Of a stretch of 64,000 nucleotides of DNA, positions 52,401-60,066 are shown piece by piece. Position 1 is the first letter of the stretch; each line of letters opens with the position of its first letter. The notes beneath the pieces are model-generated. The model was not told the DNA's origin, searched no databases, and saw nothing but the letters and a program-made list of their open reading frames with translations. Source of the DNA: Qipengyuania sp. S6317L1 (GTDB lineage: Bacteria; Pseudomonadota; Alphaproteobacteria; Sphingomonadales; Sphingomonadaceae); contig NZ_JALKAJ010000001.1 of NCBI RefSeq assembly GCF_023015615.1, forward strand, positions 124,001-188,000, given 5' to 3'. Made by a program: the position numbers and the translations under genes.

Positions 52401-52694
52401 AAAACGGGCAAGTGCCAGACACCAGAAACCGGCGCAGAAATAAGCCAGACCCGTCGCGATCCCGTAGGCCCAACTGCGAATGTCGGCATGCGCTCCGAAC
52501 AATGTGCGCAGATCCATTTTCGAAAATGGATGCGAAAAGCCGCTCGATGGTTGGGTTGATACACCCAAAGTGCGCGGCAGCGGCTCGATGCGGCTCCGCG
52601 TGCGCGCGGACGTGCCGTTCCCGAGATAATCTTCGGCATCAAAGGCATATGCTTTGCCAGACGTGTTTGCTGCGCTATCTATGCTGCGCTCCAT
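49470..52694 (-). CDS. MASE1 hybrid sensor histidine kinase with receiver and HPt domains
   Basis: The 1074-residue protein has a leader of about 70 residues, then a MASE1-like membrane sensor region with about eight helices (75-355), a PAS domain (about 368-485), and HisKA with SHEIRTPMNG and phospho-His near 515. These are followed by HATPase_c (NLIGNAIKF and DTGIGI and GGTGLGL motifs), a receiver domain (VEDHDVNRM, MDIQMPG, with Lys in LAKPL), and a C-terminal HPt domain with its His near 1017 in VHKLAGTAALFGEAELG. It is a complete phosphorelay within one protein, sensing an unknown membrane signal. No dedicated output regulator is adjacent. The ATG at 52694 gives the longest form; one at 52517 (MDLRTLFG) is the alternative. 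Confidence 0.92.
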   Translation of the reverse strand: MERSIDSAANTSGKAYAFDAEDYLGNGTSARTRSRIEPLPRTLGVSTQPSSGFSHPFSKMDLRTLFGAHADIRSWAYGIATGLAYFCAGFWCLALARFDAALASIWVPNALAVSVLFIACLRNELPLILAIGLGSLAANVLSGTAVPTAFVFSIANLANVLIAAWLVRRVCGAVPDLTDLSHLGHFLQYAGVVAPIAGALIAAPALGPGLDAVLSGMTAWFVAETMGAILIVPAVLLVSRAWRTPAAVTPKKLLEGASLAAFGLVAVTIDLTNNNYSLMFLVPPITLMLAIRLGALGTALFVPGIAIVAGVTSYTGVGPTATAGLDESIKLHLLQAFIAANFLTGLPVAAIFAGRERLTEELRKGRRELAVLTEGITDAVLFIDHRRVCTYASPSVLDVLNRSPEEIVGTRVDQRAHEDARDDIKNVFDLLYSGRSEKERLTYRRLLDDDNGNPVFIEAECAVVKDAASDRPRGIVVSARDVTKRVELELLLTRARKSAEKAARAKSEFLANMSHEIRTPMNGVLGFAELLREGELSEENRRHADMIVQSGRSMMMLLNDILDLSKIEAGQVCTAKEPVDVFATISECVALYRPSAEKAGLTLEFSISEASDALAKAGVAQRLNPWIKTDGLRLRQIALNLIGNAIKFTEEGKVRIGVNGDEENISISVTDTGIGINPARLKTIFAPFTQGESDTARRFGGTGLGLTISRQLAELLGGTIEVESEAGVGSRFTLTLPATYTQAPVPETVEEDREFEPSMLPQQASILLVEDHDVNRMLVTEMLERCGQSVANAHDGNEGIAMVIDSIVRGKPYDLVLMDIQMPGCDGYAATRAIRAEGITPDELPIIALTANAFQEDLAAARDAGMQGHLAKPLVFADLARTLQRWLPTRIIADGEDEDNQALRSTDYESDKADDCHGEAEGDEDCVTTRIVDISRDPASRSPKIGERLLLRPTTADGTARYGPDIAPAPRSPALLRRWEKRRREAVEAVREALESGALSAQGGSQEECDKLAAIVHKLAGTAALFGEAELGDQAAALEQALRMKLPTDVRETLAFELLSVADDPADTVARIAN

Positions 52695-52722
52695 CGCTTA
52701 TCGCTCAAAGAGGTGTGGAGTT

Positions 52723-52738
52723 GCTAGCGTGCTAGCGT
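52723..52738. repeat. tandem GCTAGCGT repeat
   Basis: Two direct copies of the 8-bp unit GCTAGCGT lie side by side in the region between the histidine kinase and tonB, which face away from each other. Each contains the palindrome GCTAGC. It may be a regulator site, but with only two copies chance is possible. Confidence 0.3.
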
Positions 52739-52811
52739 TAGCTCCTGTGCATCCTCGAAGCTGGTTTTGTGGCTCGTTCGCGAAACCAATTTTACCCCTC
52801 GCAGAGAATCA

Positions 52812-53543
52812 ATGATCAAGGCCAAATCACGCTATCAGGGAAAACCCAGAGAACTGCGGTGGCACTGGCTTTTGGCAATTGCCCTGTTCCACGTCGCCGC
52901 GCTTTATGGCCTTGCAAGCCTGCTCGCGCCTGACTTTACCGCCAGCGTTCAGGAAGAGGTGGGCCGCGTTCTTACCGTGACGGTCACGACACCCGACGAC
53001 GAACCGGACCCCGAAACTGAGCCCGAACCCGATGAAGGAGCAAGCGGGAATGCAGGCAAGCAGGCCGTGCCCGAGCCGGTGACCGCTCCGCCATCGCGAA
53101 CTGAAACCCGGCCCGAGCCGCGCCCGCGCGCCTCTTCGACCGGCACAGCCGACACCTCGGGCGCAACCGATGCCGGCGATGGCACCGGGCGCGAGGGCGA
53201 GGGCCTTGGGACAGGCAGCGGCAATCAGGGCGGCGGGCAGGGCAATGGTGTCGCCGTCAAGCCCAGCGTGCGATCGGGTTCGCTTGACCCAAGGCGCGAT
53301 TTTCCGGCGCCAGAAGGCGGGCGTTCGGCGCGATATGGCACCTCGGTCACCGTTGTCTTTACGGTGCAGCGCGATGGCCGTGCGACCAATTGCTCGGTCG
53401 CGCGCACCAGCGCGGATGCGGCGACGACCTCGCTGGTGTGCGGATTGGTGATGGAAAAAATTCGCTTCAACCCGGCGCGGCGTCAGGACGGCGAACCGGT
53501 GGCCGCTCGCTATGGCTATCGGGTTGATTTTCGTGAACGCTAA
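52812..53543 (+). CDS. tonB: TonB-family energy transducer
   Basis: The 243-residue protein has a short basic cytoplasmic start, one membrane helix (about 20-41), a periplasmic linker rich in Pro, Glu, Gly and Thr (about 60-155), and a C-terminal TonB domain. The latter has SVTVVFTVQRDGRATNCSVARTSADAATTSLVCGLVMEKIRFNPARR, which matches the usual TonB C-terminal fold. It transmits proton motive force to receptors such as the one at 45836-49381. The ATG at 52812 is preferred to 52767. ExbB/ExbD are not in the window. Confidence 0.88.
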   Translation: MIKAKSRYQGKPRELRWHWLLAIALFHVAALYGLASLLAPDFTASVQEEVGRVLTVTVTTPDDEPDPETEPEPDEGASGNAGKQAVPEPVTAPPSRTETRPEPRPRASSTGTADTSGATDAGDGTGREGEGLGTGSGNQGGGQGNGVAVKPSVRSGSLDPRRDFPAPEGGRSARYGTSVTVVFTVQRDGRATNCSVARTSADAATTSLVCGLVMEKIRFNPARRQDGEPVAARYGYRVDFRER

Positions 53544-53573
53544 GACCACGATATTACGTGAGAATACGTGGTC
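53544..53573. promoter_or_regulatory. palindromic element after tonB
   Basis: A 30-bp element is bounded by the complementary arms GACCACG (53544-53550) and CGTGGTC (53567-53573), with further partial symmetry inside. It begins immediately after the tonB stop, has no T-tract and lies about 115 bp before manC. It could be a hairpin ending the tonB transcript or an operator for the manC-manA unit. Confidence 0.35.
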
Positions 53574-53687
53574 AGTTGTTCTGCTTCGCAATCGGGTGCA
53601 TAGCTTTTGCGAAAGGGCTGGAAGAAGGGCAGAAATGCCGAAGAATGGCCCCAGACCAAGGGCCGAAAGCTAAGGATTAGTGCGCTC

Positions 53688-54737
53688 GTGATCCATCCCA
53701 TCATATTATGCGGCGGCAGCGGCACACGCCTTTGGCCGATGAGCGTTAAAGCCAGACCCAAACCGTTCCTACCTCTTGTCGGTGACACAAGCCTGTTCGA
53801 ACAGGCGTGTTCGCGGGTGGCGGATGATGCGCGGTTTGCAGACCCTGTCATCGTCGCAGGCGAGGCTCATGAAGCCTTGATCACCGAGCAAATGTGCACA
53901 GCATCCTATCGCCTGATCATTGAGCCAGCAGCGAAAAACACCGCGCCTGCGATCGCGCTTGCAGCAGCTGTGCTCGAACCTGATGCAATCATGCTGGTGT
54001 GCCCGAGCGATCACTATATCGCCGACCCTGCGGCTTTTCGCGAGGCTGCGGCGGCTGCGGGGGCCCTGGCCGCAAAAGATTATCTCACCGCCTTCGGCAT
54101 CACCGCCGACCGGCCCGAAACCGGCTATGGCTATATCCGGCGTGGCGAGGCGCTTGAGGGCGGATTTGCGATTGCCCAATTCGTTGAGAAACCCGATTTC
54201 GAGCGCGCGAAAAGCTATCTGGCGACCGGCGAATACAGCTGGAACGGAGGGATTTTCGCTTTCCGGGCGGGCGCTTACCTCGACGCTCTGGCGCAGTATC
54301 GTCCGGCGATGGCCAATGCGGTCAGAGCGTCTGTAGCAGGCGCCAAAACCGACGGCGCAATCATCCACCCGTCAGCTCCGGAGTTTGCCGCAATCGAGGG
54401 GGATTCGGTCGACTATGCGGTGATGGAAAACACGCCCAATGCCGCCATGGTCCCTGCCGATATGGGCTGGTCCGATATTGGCAGTTGGGCCGCCTTGCAG
54501 GATGCTCTGGCGCAGCAGGAGCATGGCCCAGAGAGCGAAAAGAAGGGCGCGAATGTCGTGAAAGGCCGCGCCGACCTTATCGATTGCAACGGGGTTCTCG
54601 CGATGAGCGATGGCCCGCGCATCTCGGCCGTGGGCCTTGAGGATGTGTGCATCGTGGTCACAGGCGATGAAGTGCTGGTCACCACGCGCGATGGCGCGCA
54701 AAAAGTCGGGAAGCTGCCCGGCGCGGTCAACCAGTAA
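53688..54737 (+). CDS. manC: mannose-1-phosphate guanylyltransferase
   Basis: The 349-residue nucleotidyltransferase begins with the signature IILCGGSGTRLWPMSVKARPKPFLPL. It has EPAAKNTAPAIALAA, VCPSDHYIAD, FVEKPDFERA and YSWNGGIFAFRA, all typical of GDP-mannose pyrophosphorylases. It makes GDP-mannose from mannose-1-phosphate and GTP for exopolysaccharide or lipopolysaccharide. The start is set at the GTG at 53688, at the usual beginning of the fold; the frame is open to 53607. manA follows with TAATG overlap. Confidence 0.92.
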   Translation: MIHPIILCGGSGTRLWPMSVKARPKPFLPLVGDTSLFEQACSRVADDARFADPVIVAGEAHEALITEQMCTASYRLIIEPAAKNTAPAIALAAAVLEPDAIMLVCPSDHYIADPAAFREAAAAAGALAAKDYLTAFGITADRPETGYGYIRRGEALEGGFAIAQFVEKPDFERAKSYLATGEYSWNGGIFAFRAGAYLDALAQYRPAMANAVRASVAGAKTDGAIIHPSAPEFAAIEGDSVDYAVMENTPNAAMVPADMGWSDIGSWAALQDALAQQEHGPESEKKGANVVKGRADLIDCNGVLAMSDGPRISAVGLEDVCIVVTGDEVLVTTRDGAQKVGKLPGAVNQ

Positions 54738-55552
54738 TGGGCACGCAGTTTCCTGTGCGCAAACTGGAAAAGCGTATGGTCGAAAAGGTCTGGGGCCGCG
54801 ACCATCTGCCCGCGCCGTTTTCAGCGCCCGAAGGCAAACGCATCGGCGAGATCTGGTTCGAGCCGCCCCCTGAGCAAAGCGATCTGCTCGTCAAATATCT
54901 CTTCACCAGCGAAAAGCTTTCGGTTCAGGTGCATCCGGGCGAGGACACCGCGCGCGAAGGCGAACACAGCAAGGAGGAGTGCTGGCTCGTTGTTGATGCA
55001 GAGCCCGGTGCGCGGCTCGCAATCGGATTTGATGAACCCATCACACCAGAGGAGATGGGACGCGCGGCGCGCGATGGCACCATCGAACAGCTGCTCACTT
55101 GGCGCGAGGTCAAACCGGGCGATATCTTCCACCTGAAACCGGGTACTGTTCACGCGATTGGACCGGGCCTGTCGCTCGTCGAGATCCAGCAGAACAGCGA
55201 TACGACTTTTCGTCTTTACGACTATGGCCGCGCGCGCGAACTTCACCTTGATCGCGCGCTCGATGTGGCGCTCGGCACGCCTTTTCCCGCTTCGTCGCAA
55301 GGCACCGTGCAAGAACGCCAGCCGACATTGATCGACGGAGCAAAGTTTCGCCTCGACCGGGTTGAGGGGAGGCCCGATGCGGCTGTCATAGCCGCCTATC
55401 CGGGCGCGGTGATGGCGCTGCCGCTTGATGGTCGGGTGAAAGCGGTAAACAGCGATGCAATCGCCCGCGAAGGCGAATGCGTGATCACACCCGGCCTCGA
55501 CGCGCTCGATTTCAGCGAAGCGAAGGTGACCTTGCTAACGCGGTCGGTCTAG
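54737..55552 (+). CDS. manA: class I mannose-6-phosphate isomerase
   Basis: The 271-residue protein has the phosphomannose isomerase cupin motifs: GEIWFE near 37-42, LSVQVHPGEDTARE with metal-binding His near 61-74, KEECWLVVDAEPGA near 79-92, and FHLKPGTVHAIGPGLSLVEIQQNSDTTFRLYDYGR with the second metal site. It interconverts fructose-6-phosphate and mannose-6-phosphate, feeding mannose to manC through phosphomannomutase. Together with manC, one base overlapped, it supplies GDP-mannose. Confidence 0.92.
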   Translation: MGTQFPVRKLEKRMVEKVWGRDHLPAPFSAPEGKRIGEIWFEPPPEQSDLLVKYLFTSEKLSVQVHPGEDTAREGEHSKEECWLVVDAEPGARLAIGFDEPITPEEMGRAARDGTIEQLLTWREVKPGDIFHLKPGTVHAIGPGLSLVEIQQNSDTTFRLYDYGRARELHLDRALDVALGTPFPASSQGTVQERQPTLIDGAKFRLDRVEGRPDAAVIAAYPGAVMALPLDGRVKAVNSDAIAREGECVITPGLDALDFSEAKVTLLTRSV

Positions 55553-55572
55553 GCCTTTGCGCTGGCCCGATC

Positions 55573-58164
55573 TCAGGCGCTCATCTCCAACCCGTCGTCA
55601 TTGGCTTCGCCCAGCAAGGCGTGTTCGAGTTCCGCCGTTCCATAAGGTTTCCTGATGAGGCCAGAGGCCCCAAGGGCCTCAAGGTCGCTGGACAATTCCG
55701 AATAGCCCGTTGCGAGCACAAAGCGGACCCCTCGGGCGGCCAATTCCTGCGCGACGGGGCGGCTCGATTCAGAACCAAGGTTATAGTCCACAATCGCGAA
55801 ATCGGGCTCTCGCTCCTCAATCGCTTTCAGCGCACCGTTGACGGTGTTTTCCACCCGCACCGAAGCAACACCCATTTCGATCAGGCTGTCTTCGGTATCG
55901 AGCGCGATGATCATATTGTCCTCAACGATCAGAACATCCTCGGGCAGGGTGCGCGTGGCCTTCGGCTGGATCGGGGCATCCTCACCCGATAGCGCGCCGT
56001 CACCGGTAGGCATCGCCCGCTCCGGGGGTGCGACAAAGCGGGCCGGAATTCGGAACTTTGCCTCGACACCAGAGAGATTGAAATTCATCTCCGCCTCACC
56101 GCGAAGATCGTAGGGTATTGCGCGCGAAATGATGGTCGAGCCAAAACCCTTGCGCCCGGGCGGTTGAACAGGCGGTCCGCCGACCTCGGCCCAATTGATG
56201 AGCAAATCACCGTTCGATGCCTTCGACACCTCGACATTGATCGTGCCCCGGCTGTCGCAAAGGCTGCCATATTTGATCGAGTTTGTGACCAGTTCGTGCA
56301 CGACAAGCGCAAGAACGGTGTAGGCCTCCGGCTGGATAAAGGCATCGTCGCCGGTCAGGTGCAGCCGGTCATTCTTGCCAGCGGTATAAGCCTCAAGCTC
56401 GGTTTCGAACAGCGCGGCGACTGGCGCAGGCGCCCAGTTCTGGCGCGTGATATTGTCGTGCGCACTTGCAAGAGCCGCGATCCGCCCGCCGATGATCGAG
56501 GCAAAATTGCTGACGCTGGTGGCATCTTTGCCCGATTGCGAAACAAGCGCGCGGATGAGGTTCAGGATATTGCGCACCCGGTGGTTGAGCTCCGCGATCA
56601 GCAGATCCTGTTTTTCCTGCGCGCGCTGGCGTTCCTGTGCGACCTCATCGGTCATGCGCAAGATCACCTCAAGAAGGGTGGAGCGAAGGCTCTCGGCGAT
56701 GGTGATCTCGTCGTCGCTCCATTCCTCGCTCAAATCCTCAACCGTCTCGGCCCATGCCTTGAAGCTGCTGCGCGGCTCCAGACGGTCGGTGCCGGCTGTG
56801 ACCGCCTTGGCCGGATTGCCGCCCCACAGCACGGTCCGGGTGAGCGGCTTGCGCCACAGCACGAGGTAATCGCGCGGGCTGCGCGAGATTGGCAAGACCA
56901 GTGCGCCTGCGACGGTATCGGCTATGCCTTCTGCCGCCTTGATACGCTTCGACAAGTTATTGGTCGCCAGGACGCTGCTATCATGCATCACGCTAAGGCC
57001 AGGCAGCAATGCCTTGAATTGCGTCTCGTCAGGAGCGCAGCCGCGCGCGCGATATTGGTCGCGGATCAACACGGAAGCGCCGTCATGTGCGATGAGTTCG
57101 CGCACCACGCTTTCGAACATATCGAGGTCTTCGACAAAGGAGATCCCGTCGGCAAACCGCCGCATCAGTTGTTCGTGCAGCGCAAGCGAGCGCACCCGCA
57201 ATTTTTCTGACCGCTCCACCAGAAGCCGGTCGAGCATGAGCGAGAAGATCTGGCTCAACACTTCGGCAACGGTGCGCTGGGTGAAAGGGATCATCTTAGG
57301 CGTGCGGTGATGGCACGAGATAAGCCCCCAAAGCTGTCCTGCGCGCACAATCGCAATCGTCAGCGACGCGCCAACACCCATGTTCTTGAGATATCGGATG
57401 TGGATTTCGGAAGAGGCGCGCAGAACGCTCAGCGACAGGTCGAGCGGTTCGCTGTCCGGGCCGGGCGCTGGTTTAATCGGAGCATTCTGGGCATCCACAT
57501 CGGCGATGATGCGAAAGCGGTTGCGCTTGAACAAATCGCGCGCCTGCATCGGAATGTCAGTGGCGGGATATCTGAGGCCAACGAAGCTTTCCAGCTCGTC
57601 CACCTTGTCCTCCGCCACCACTTCGCCGCTGTAATCGCGGTGGAAGCGGTAGATCATGACCCGGTCATATCCCAGAAGACCGCGCACAAGTTTCGCGGTC
57701 GACTGGCACAAGGTATCGACATCGCGCGCGCTCGAGATCGCATCTGTCATCGGCGCAATCGCGGTCAGATGATCCTGGGCATCACCTTGCAAATGGGGTT
57801 CGAATTCGATGATCGCGTGTTTGCCAGACGGGTGGATGACACAATCGTAGAGCGTATCGCCCGTGGTCAATTTGAGTCCAAAGACACGCTCGACCGCGTC
57901 ATCTTCCTTGATCCGGTGCAGGCGTTCACGAAGGGTATCTATCGCTGCGCTGGCAAAGTGATCGCTCAATGGCTGGCCGGCGGCAATGGCCCTGTCACTG
58001 TCACTGTCAGTTTCGAGAACCGAGGCGGCATTGGCGCTGAAATGACTTATTTTCCAATCAAAATCGACCGCGATAAGCGCGCCGAAGCCTTGCACGTAGC
58101 CGATCTGGTGGATCGCCTCGCGGTCGCATTCGGTCAATTCATGGGGGAGGGTCTGGAAGTTCAT
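55573..58164 (-). CDS. bphP: bacteriophytochrome with HWE histidine kinase and C-terminal receiver
   Basis: The 863-residue protein has PAS (about 10-120), GAF (145-310) and PHY (325-505) photosensory domains, an HWE-family kinase (525-715) and a fused receiver domain (742-855). Key residues are visible: biliverdin-binding Cys13, the DIP motif at 203-205, His255 and His285 near the chromophore, the PHY tongue PRSSF at 464-468, phospho-His528 in ELNHRVRN, the HWE kinase N-box Asn628, W658 and E660, and receiver Asp793. It senses red/far-red light and phosphorylates itself or a partner. bphO precedes it by 4 nt. No separate response regulator is next to it. Confidence 0.96.
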   Translation of the reverse strand: MNFQTLPHELTECDREAIHQIGYVQGFGALIAVDFDWKISHFSANAASVLETDSDSDRAIAAGQPLSDHFASAAIDTLRERLHRIKEDDAVERVFGLKLTTGDTLYDCVIHPSGKHAIIEFEPHLQGDAQDHLTAIAPMTDAISSARDVDTLCQSTAKLVRGLLGYDRVMIYRFHRDYSGEVVAEDKVDELESFVGLRYPATDIPMQARDLFKRNRFRIIADVDAQNAPIKPAPGPDSEPLDLSLSVLRASSEIHIRYLKNMGVGASLTIAIVRAGQLWGLISCHHRTPKMIPFTQRTVAEVLSQIFSLMLDRLLVERSEKLRVRSLALHEQLMRRFADGISFVEDLDMFESVVRELIAHDGASVLIRDQYRARGCAPDETQFKALLPGLSVMHDSSVLATNNLSKRIKAAEGIADTVAGALVLPISRSPRDYLVLWRKPLTRTVLWGGNPAKAVTAGTDRLEPRSSFKAWAETVEDLSEEWSDDEITIAESLRSTLLEVILRMTDEVAQERQRAQEKQDLLIAELNHRVRNILNLIRALVSQSGKDATSVSNFASIIGGRIAALASAHDNITRQNWAPAPVAALFETELEAYTAGKNDRLHLTGDDAFIQPEAYTVLALVVHELVTNSIKYGSLCDSRGTINVEVSKASNGDLLINWAEVGGPPVQPPGRKGFGSTIISRAIPYDLRGEAEMNFNLSGVEAKFRIPARFVAPPERAMPTGDGALSGEDAPIQPKATRTLPEDVLIVEDNMIIALDTEDSLIEMGVASVRVENTVNGALKAIEEREPDFAIVDYNLGSESSRPVAQELAARGVRFVLATGYSELSSDLEALGASGLIRKPYGTAELEHALLGEANDDGLEMSA

Positions 58165-58168
58165 TGTG

Positions 58169-58774
58169 TTATCTCGTCCCCACTTTTGGCCGCGTCATCC
58201 GTGCGACGGTAAGAAAATGGTCAAAAATGCAGGCCGCAGCGCGCGCCGCGATCTCTTCATCCTGAAACGCGCAAGGCTCTTCGATGCGAGGGCGCAGCGC
58301 TTGCCAGAATTCGGTCATGGCGGTGTCGCCCAGAAAGGCGGCGGGCCAGCGGTCATTATCGGGCAGGGCGCGGCGCATATCGTGCAGCATCGCGCGGTTA
58401 CCCAGTGAAGAGCCAGCCAGCACCCACGCTGCGCCGATCAAGCCCGGTGTGCCTTGATCGGCAAGCGCGAATTCGAACCGCTGCACCGGAATTTCAGCAC
58501 CCAAGGCTTCCAAATCCTGCGCCAGAAGGGGCGATTGCTCGGGCGGCGTCAGGGCGGCGGGCGCGACTTTGCCAAACCATTCCTCAATGGGCACGCGGGC
58601 CTCGTATTGGGCGGTGAGAAACCGGATATAGTCGCCGCGAGAACGCCAGTCTTCGGGCGGACGCATGGCGGTATCGAGCCGGTCGTGAAGGGCGGCCGTC
58701 GCCTCGCGCAATTGCAGGCGCAAGGTTCGCGGCAACCGCTCTTCGCTGCGGTCCGGTGCCAGGGTTGTTTTCAT
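58169..58774 (-). CDS. bphO: biliverdin-producing heme oxygenase (BphO)
   Basis: The protein is about 201 residues. The proximal haem His lies in ATAALHDRLD near residue 30, and the distal-helix Gly pattern is in VLAGSSLGNRAM. The frame continues 11 codons upstream to a GTG at 58807; I prefer the ATG at 58774. Heme oxygenase opens haem to biliverdin, the chromophore used by the phytochrome encoded 4 nt downstream. The pair is a classical bphO-bphP operon. Confidence 0.93.
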   Translation of the reverse strand: MKTTLAPDRSEERLPRTLRLQLREATAALHDRLDTAMRPPEDWRSRGDYIRFLTAQYEARVPIEEWFGKVAPAALTPPEQSPLLAQDLEALGAEIPVQRFEFALADQGTPGLIGAAWVLAGSSLGNRAMLHDMRRALPDNDRWPAAFLGDTAMTEFWQALRPRIEEPCAFQDEEIAARAAACIFDHFLTVARMTRPKVGTR

Positions 58775-58951
58775 TTCGCTATCCAAGTCGTCACTCAAAA
58801 TAGACACAAATAGCGTCGATGCAATGTTACAAGGGGGCGTGCGCGAAGCAGGCGCATTAATCGTTGGGCGATATTGCGCGAGAATGCACCCACTAATTGT
58901 CAGTGCATTTGAATAGTTGTGGGAAGTTGCGTGTGTTGCGCGAGTGGGGTT

Positions 58952-59254
58952 CTACTTCTTTTCGAGCAACCTGCCGCCGTGTTTTTTGACGGCGCGCTCC
59001 AATGTGCCGCGCAGGAAGCCGAGCATCGCGGGCAGGTCCATTTCGATAGTGACAGTGTCATCGCCCACATCAATCCCGCCTTCGATCTGCTGTCCGGCGG
59101 CGGTGATGAAAAGGTCCATCCGGTCTTCGTTGGGCCATTCGGTTTCGACCGTGGCCATTCCGGGCGGGAAATAGCTGCCGATTTCGTGGGCGTGGGCGTG
59201 CATCCGGCGGCGCACTTCTTCGCGGCCAAGCGAGTGGGGGAGCGAGACGCGCAT
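58952..59254 (-). CDS. polyhydroxyalkanoic acid system family protein
   Basis: The 100-residue protein matches the PHA_gran_rgn family: MRVSLPHSLGREEVRRRMHAHAHEI at the start, and GGIDVGDDTVTIEMDLPAMLGFLRGTLERAVKKHG at the end, a compact alpha/beta protein. The family is named from occasional neighbourhoods with PHA granule genes, but its function is not established. Here it follows the XpaC-like gene by 2 nt, so it is in the same operon as telA. Confidence 0.82.
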   Translation of the reverse strand: MRVSLPHSLGREEVRRRMHAHAHEIGSYFPPGMATVETEWPNEDRMDLFITAAGQQIEGGIDVGDDTVTIEMDLPAMLGFLRGTLERAVKKHGGRLLEKK

Positions 59255-59256
59255 TG

Positions 59257-60066
59257 CTAGCTCTTCAGTTCTTTGGTGGCAGGGGCGAAATCTGGAAGCG
59301 GTACGCCGGTGTCGGGCATCCCTGATGCATCTTGGAGCAAATCATCGCTGCCAAAGCGGTAGTCGAGATAGCGCGATTTGACCGCCAGATCGTCCATCGC
59401 CCCTTCGGCCAGACGCCGCGTGACCCGGTCAAGCTCGCCGGAGATTTTGGTAAGGCTCTCGATCAGCCTTGCATCAGCCGTGCCGCCTGCATGCTCTTCT
59501 GAACGCAAATGCTCTGGGATTTTGCGGTAATTGTCGATCGTCTCAGGGATGTAGTCACCCACCAGCTCGCGCACTTCGGACATAGCGGGGTGCGCTTCGT
59601 CCATTGTCTCAAGCTGAGCGCCGAGTGCGTCCAATTGTCCGCCCATCTTCTCGACCAAGGCCGCTGCCATTGGCGGCAGGCTAGCGCGCTGGCTTTCAAG
59701 CCACAGTTCAACCCGCGCAACCATCTGCTTGGGGTTGCCCTGTTTGAGTTCAGAGCGCTTGGGGATTTTCACCTTGGGAAATTGCGAGAAGAACACCGCC
59801 GCGCACATGATCGCCATTGCGACGGCCATCACACCAACAAAGCCAATGCCATTGAGCACAACGCCAATGATCGAGGCCGCTGTCATGATCGCAAAGACTG
59901 CGAGCGCGAAATAGCCGCCGCGCTTCGCCCACGTCTTCAATTTCGCATTGGCCGAACCCTTTCCAATCGAGGCTGCGCGCCGGTGCACCCCGCCGTGGCG
60001 ATTGGCGTCTAGCGACTGGCTTGCCGCGTGCATGATCCGATCAGATTCGCTGGTGGTGTCTGCCAT
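59257..60066 (-). CDS. XpaC-like membrane protein, telA partner
   Basis: The 269-residue protein has two close membrane helices (about 52-73 and 76-96) and a long helical C-terminal half with coiled-coil character (MAAALVEKMGGQLDALGAQLETMDEAHP). Its position directly after telA and its layout are like XpaC-type (5-bromo-4-chloroindolyl phosphate hydrolysis) proteins that commonly accompany telA. Sequence similarity alone is weak, so this is partly a contextual call. Start and the telA stop overlap as TAATG. Confidence 0.65.
   Translation of the reverse strand: MADTTSESDRIMHAASQSLDANRHGGVHRRAASIGKGSANAKLKTWAKRGGYFALAVFAIMTAASIIGVVLNGIGFVGVMAVAMAIMCAAVFFSQFPKVKIPKRSELKQGNPKQMVARVELWLESQRASLPPMAAALVEKMGGQLDALGAQLETMDEAHPAMSEVRELVGDYIPETIDNYRKIPEHLRSEEHAGGTADARLIESLTKISGELDRVTRRLAEGAMDDLAVKSRYLDYRFGSDDLLQDASGMPDTGVPLPDFAPATKELKS

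Noticed and set aside
56164..58212. Long plus-strand open frames opposite bphP
   Set aside because: Their products are Arg/Ala/Gln-rich shadows of the phytochrome gene.
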